Source: Betaproteobacteria bacterium (GTDB lineage: Bacteria > Pseudomonadota > Gammaproteobacteria > Burkholderiales > Burkholderiaceae_C). From it: 64,000 nucleotides of DNA. Numbering within the stretch: position 1 is the stretch's first letter; every line of letters begins with the position of its first letter. Positions 60,448 to 64,000 of this stretch are shown here, one piece after another. Location: the NCBI GenBank assembly GCA_016868355.1, contig VGHB01000004.1:1-64000 (forward strand), in the 5' to 3' direction. The notes under the pieces were generated by a model. The model did not search any database. It worked only from the letters and a program-made list of their open reading frames with translations, and was not told the origin of the DNA. The position numbers and the translations under genes are program-made.

Positions 60448-61536
60448 TCAGCTCTGTGCCCGTGTGCTCAGGGCCTTTTCTTGTGCGATCAGGCTGCGAG
60501 CGGCTGCGCTCAGGGCTTCTTTGCCTCCGTCGAGCAGTTTAATGGGCAGCGCCTGCGCCATGCCGCTGTAGTTCATGTCCATCGACCGGCCGTAAAGTGG
60601 GTCGTAGTGCTCGCACACCAGTTCCTCAAATACCTCGGCCCAGCGCGCCTGTTCGGCCATCGCTATCCAACGCAATACGCGTTCACGGCCACGCAGTTCC
60701 ACAAAGCGCTCCAACAGTGCACTGAAGCCCGGCACATCGTTGGCAAAGTGCGCGTAGTCTTCCAACAGCAGGTTCACGCGGGCGGGCAGCGGCATGTCCA
60801 CGAGGCCGACGCGGCCGTGATGGCGCATGCGCAGGATCAGGGCTTGCGGCAGCTGCAGGGCGCCGATCTTGCGGCTTTCGCTTTCTACGAAGACCGGGCG
60901 CTGCGGGTCGACTTGGCGCAGCGCATGCCACACCCGGGTTTCAAATTGCTTTTGGCTGGGCTGCGCTTGCCCTGGCAGGGCACCCAAGACCGATCCACGG
61001 TGGCAGGCCAGCGCCTCCAGATCCAGTACTTGAGCGCCCTGGGCAGCGAGTGTTTGCAGCAGGCGGCTTTTGCCGCTGCCGGTGCGCCCGCCGATGACCA
61101 CAAAGTTCAGGGGGGCTGACAGCGTTTGCAGGTCTTCGCGCACTGCGGCGCGAAAAGCTGTGTAGCCGCCTTGCAGCAGGTGCACCCGAAAACCGACCTG
61201 ATCCAGGAACCAGGCCAGGGTGCTACTGCGCTGGCCGCCGCGCCAGCAGTACACCAGGGGTTGCCATTCGCGGGGCAGGTCGGTGCTATGTGTGTCCAAC
61301 AAGTCGGCGATGCGCCGGGCCACCATCGCTGCACCGCGCTTGCGGGCGTCGAAGGCCGAGACCTGCTTGTAGTCGGTGCCCACCAGGTGTCGCTCTTCGT
61401 CGTCCAGCACTGGCCAGTTCTGTGCGCCAGGCCATCGGTCCAGCGCAAACTCGGCGGGCGAGCGTGCATCCAACACCGCGTCGAACCGTGCCCGTGGATG
61501 CAGGGCCTCGCGAACCGAGATCAGGCGCAAGGCCAT
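60448..61536 (-). CDS. mnmH: tRNA 2-selenouridine synthase MnmH (SelU)
   Basis: 362 residues from the ATG at 61536; the longer frame to 61617 is within glnD and not family-like. The N-terminal rhodanese domain has LVYCWRGGQRSSTLAWFL with the catalytic Cys, followed by a P-loop VVIGGRTGSGKSRLLQTLA. It replaces sulfur by selenium at wobble 2-thiouridine in tRNA. The start lies 4 bp past the glnD stop, so its RBS is inside glnD and they are probably co-transcribed. Confidence 0.96.
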   Translation of the reverse strand: MALRLISVREALHPRARFDAVLDARSPAEFALDRWPGAQNWPVLDDEERHLVGTDYKQVSAFDARKRGAAMVARRIADLLDTHSTDLPREWQPLVYCWRGGQRSSTLAWFLDQVGFRVHLLQGGYTAFRAAVREDLQTLSAPLNFVVIGGRTGSGKSRLLQTLAAQGAQVLDLEALACHRGSVLGALPGQAQPSQKQFETRVWHALRQVDPQRPVFVESESRKIGALQLPQALILRMRHHGRVGLVDMPLPARVNLLLEDYAHFANDVPGFSALLERFVELRGRERVLRWIAMAEQARWAEVFEELVCEHYDPLYGRSMDMNYSGMAQALPIKLLDGGKEALSAAARSLIAQEKALSTRAQS

Positions 61537-61540
61537 GGCT

Positions 61541-64000
61541 TCAGGCGGCCACGGCAGGGCGTGCAGCCCCGGCAGCGTCAAGCAACTCGCTTTCGATCTG
61601 CAACTGGGTGCGCGCATGCCGCAGGGCGTCGCCCGTCACCACAAAGGTGTCTTCAACCTGTTCTCCCAGAGTGATGACTTTGGCCAGCTCAAGGTTGATC
61701 CGGTGCTGGGCCAACACCCGCGCAATGGAGTACAGCAGTCCCGCCCGGTCGCTGGTGCTCACCGACAACAGGTAGCGCTGGCCGCGCTCGTCCGGGCGTA
61801 GCGATACGCGAGGAGTAATCGGAAAGCTGCGCACACGCCGCGAGAGTCGAGCCTGTGCGGGCGCCGGTAGGGGCTGGAGTGACGAGACAGCGGCAGCCAG
61901 CTGATATTCAACCAAGGCTATCAGGTCGCGGTGCGCACTGGCAACGTCGGCGCTGGAACCGGTATGGGTCTGCACCACCTCAAAGGTGTCCAAGGCATAG
62001 CCCTGGCGCGTGGTGTGCACCTTGGCATCTAAGATGTTGAAGCCTGCGTTGTCGAAGTAGCCGCAGATGCGTGCAAAAAGGTCGGCCCGGTCCGGGCTGT
62101 AGACCAAAACCTGCAGACCTTCTCCCACCGACGACGCTCTGGCGTTGACCACTGGGGCGTCGGTTTGCAGGTGGCGCCACAACGCGCGGGCATGCCAAGC
62201 GAGGTCAGCCGCCTCGTGGCGGGCAAAGTAGCTCAATTCCAAGGTGTCCCACAGCGGCTTTTCGGTGCCGGGCAATTGGGACGCCAGGGCCAGAAGGCTG
62301 CGCGCTTCGGCCTTGCGAGACTCGATTTCTGCTTGGGCGCCCGGCGGCTCGCCACCCAGGGCGCGTCGGGTGGTTCGAAACAGGTCTTCGAGCAATTTGC
62401 CCTTCCACCCATTCCACACCTTCGGGCTGGTTCCGCGGATGTCGGCCACCGTCAGGAGATACAGGGCCGTCAGGCTGCGCACGTCCCGAACCGTCTTGGC
62501 AAAGGCGTTGATGACCTCGGGGTCTGACAAGTCTTCCTTCTGCGCGATGCGGCTCATCGTCAAATGCTCACGGACCAAAAAGTCGATGAGCCGGGCGTCT
62601 TCGGCACCGATTCCGTAGTCGCGGCAAAAGCGCCGTACTTCGGTGGAGCCCAGCTGGGAATGGTCGCCCCCGCGCCCTTTGGCTACATCGTGGAATAGGG
62701 CTGCCACCAAGAGCACCCAGGAGCGGTCAAATCCGGCGGCCAAGTTCGAACAGAAGCTGTATTCGTGAGCGTGCTCGGGCACAAAGAAGCGCCGCACATT
62801 ACGCACCACCATCAGGATGTGCTGGTCCACCGTGTAAACGTGAAACAAGTCGTGCTGCATCTGGCCCACGATGCGCCGAAACACCCATAGGGTACGGCCC
62901 AGCACACTGGTCTCGTTCATCAAACGCAAGGTGTGCGTTTGGCCGCCGCCGGGGTACTGAAGAATGTCCAGGAACTGTTGGCGATGCTCTGGTTGCCGCC
63001 GAAAGGTGGCACCCATCACGGTGCGGGCGTTGTACAGGGCCCGGCGCGTTCGAGCCGACAGTCCCTTGATGCCCAGCGTCTGCTGGTAAATGCTGAAAGT
63101 TTCCAAAATGGCCGAGGGACGTTGGCGGTACAGGTCGTCATGTGCCACCTCCAATAAACCACCACGGTCCAGAAAGTCTGCCGTCAAGCAGCGCATAGGG
63201 ACGTCACGCGAACCGGCGATGCGTTCCTGCACCTCCTGCATGACGATCTCATTGAGCTGCACCACCGCCTTGGCCGCCCAGTAGTAACGCTTCATCAGGG
63301 CCTCTGACACACGCTGCCCCCGCGCGGGCTTGAGGCCCATGCGCTCGGCCAGTTGGGTCTGCAGGTCAAACACCAGACGGTCCTCGCGGCGATTGGCCAC
63401 GACGTGCAGCCATGCCCGTATGGTGGTCAGCGTGGCCTGGTTGCGTTCGATCTGCCGTGCCTCGAAGCGGGTGATGACGCCGTTGGCGGCCAATTCAGCC
63501 CAGTTACGCCCATATCCTGCGGCCCGCGCCACCCACATCAGCACCTGCAGGTCGCGCAGGCCGCCGGGGCTTTCCTTGCAGTTGGGTTCCAGGGAATAGG
63601 GGGTGTCCTCGTACTTCTGGTGGCGCTGGTACATCTCCAGCGCCTTGGCGCGCAGAAAAGACGCCGGCTCCATCACCGCGGCGGTCGCCTTGTGGAAGCT
63701 TTGCACCAGCTTGGTGGGCCCGAACACCCGGCGCGACTCCATCATCGCAGTCTGGATGGTGACATCTCGCTGGGCCTCTTGTGCACATTGGGTCGGGGTT
63801 CGAACCGATGAGCCAATCTCCAGGCCGCAGTCCCAGCAGGCGGTGATGAAGGCTACGATAGCCTCCTGCAGTTGCATATTGGCTTCCCGTTGAGGCGGTA
63901 CCAGCAACAGCACATCCACATCTGAATGCGGAAACAGGGCCGCGCGGCCATAGCCTCCGACGGCGACCAAGGCCACATCAGCGGGCAATCCGGTCAGCTG
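61541..64000 (-). CDS. glnD: [Protein-PII] uridylyltransferase GlnD, 5' end outside window
   Basis: 820 residues are visible, open to the window edge at 64000. The nucleotidyltransferase motif VGGYGRAALFPHSDVDVLLL is near the edge, then the HD domain (LVAALFHDVAKGRGGDHSQLG), which removes UMP from PII, and two ACT domains at the end (LQVLVYSPDRADLFARICGYF and LLSVSTSDRAGLLYSIARVL) that sense glutamine. It controls nitrogen assimilation through PII. The missing N-terminal part is about 60 residues by comparison with family length. Confidence 0.96.
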   Translation of the reverse strand, partial: QLTGLPADVALVAVGGYGRAALFPHSDVDVLLLVPPQREANMQLQEAIVAFITACWDCGLEIGSSVRTPTQCAQEAQRDVTIQTAMMESRRVFGPTKLVQSFHKATAAVMEPASFLRAKALEMYQRHQKYEDTPYSLEPNCKESPGGLRDLQVLMWVARAAGYGRNWAELAANGVITRFEARQIERNQATLTTIRAWLHVVANRREDRLVFDLQTQLAERMGLKPARGQRVSEALMKRYYWAAKAVVQLNEIVMQEVQERIAGSRDVPMRCLTADFLDRGGLLEVAHDDLYRQRPSAILETFSIYQQTLGIKGLSARTRRALYNARTVMGATFRRQPEHRQQFLDILQYPGGGQTHTLRLMNETSVLGRTLWVFRRIVGQMQHDLFHVYTVDQHILMVVRNVRRFFVPEHAHEYSFCSNLAAGFDRSWVLLVAALFHDVAKGRGGDHSQLGSTEVRRFCRDYGIGAEDARLIDFLVREHLTMSRIAQKEDLSDPEVINAFAKTVRDVRSLTALYLLTVADIRGTSPKVWNGWKGKLLEDLFRTTRRALGGEPPGAQAEIESRKAEARSLLALASQLPGTEKPLWDTLELSYFARHEAADLAWHARALWRHLQTDAPVVNARASSVGEGLQVLVYSPDRADLFARICGYFDNAGFNILDAKVHTTRQGYALDTFEVVQTHTGSSADVASAHRDLIALVEYQLAAAVSSLQPLPAPAQARLSRRVRSFPITPRVSLRPDERGQRYLLSVSTSDRAGLLYSIARVLAQHRINLELAKVITLGEQVEDTFVVTGDALRHARTQLQIESELLDAAGAARPAVAA

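Overview
The window looks like chromosomal DNA of a Burkholderiales betaproteobacterium, probably near Comamonadaceae. It is GC-rich. The supporting genes are a homodimeric E1 PDH operon whose LpdA carries a lipoyl domain, a complete phaC-phaA-phaB PHB operon plus a phasin, a 107-residue FdxA-type ferredoxin, PuuD-type urate oxidation, and glnD next to mnmH. Species cannot be named from the sequence alone.

Layout. (1) 1-7134, minus strand: a flagellar region with two flagellins (a short FliC, and a longer one with a foreign central domain), a small TPR protein, a secreted adhesin-E-like protein, a GT2 glycosyltransferase with TPR-like helices and a SPINDLY/OGT-type GT41 cut by the window edge. 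Three sigma-54-type promoters can be read here. The picture is a flagellin glycosylation cassette. (2) 7387-14077: urate degradation to ureidoglycine (puuD, uraH, puuE and a fused uraD-allC), followed by an M20 peptidase and a glutathione peroxidase. GTATAC-centred palindromes mark the control regions. (3) 14150-24855: two adjacent zinc-ribbon genes, an AstE-like deacylase, a beta-propeller/amidohydrolase fusion, an N-formylglutamate amidohydrolase-like gene, a chromate transporter, an aldehyde dehydrogenase and an AEC transporter. (4) 24863-29290: an intradiol dioxygenase, a stand-alone PuuD-like membrane protein, a TrpB2-type enzyme and remnants of three insertion-sequence families, ending at a tRNA-Asn. 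(5) 29323-43670: a TonB-dependent receptor behind a TPP riboswitch (so probably a thiamine importer), ferredoxin, patatin lipoprotein, phasin, histone-deacetylase-like enzyme, thioesterase, nitroreductase, Na+/H+ antiporter, 2-hydroxyacid dehydrogenase, RmuC, an MFS transporter and oligopeptidase A. (6) 43760-54125: folD, a PAS sensor kinase/FixJ-type regulator pair divergent from aceE-aceF-lpdA. (7) 54133-64000: NUDIX hydrolase, maleylacetoacetate isomerase-like protein, PgeF, phaC-phaA-phaB, mnmH and glnD (5' end outside the window).

How they work together. Central carbon flow (PDH) meets storage of acetyl-CoA as PHB (phaCAB, phasin), and purine nitrogen is recovered through ureides. No CRISPR array, intact prophage or intact transposon was seen. 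The least ordinary items are the flagellin with a jelly-roll-like insert, the GT41/GT2 flagellin glycosylation set with sigma-54-type promoters, the TPP-riboswitch-controlled TonB receptor, the palindromic control sites of the urate genes and the zinc-ribbon gene pair.
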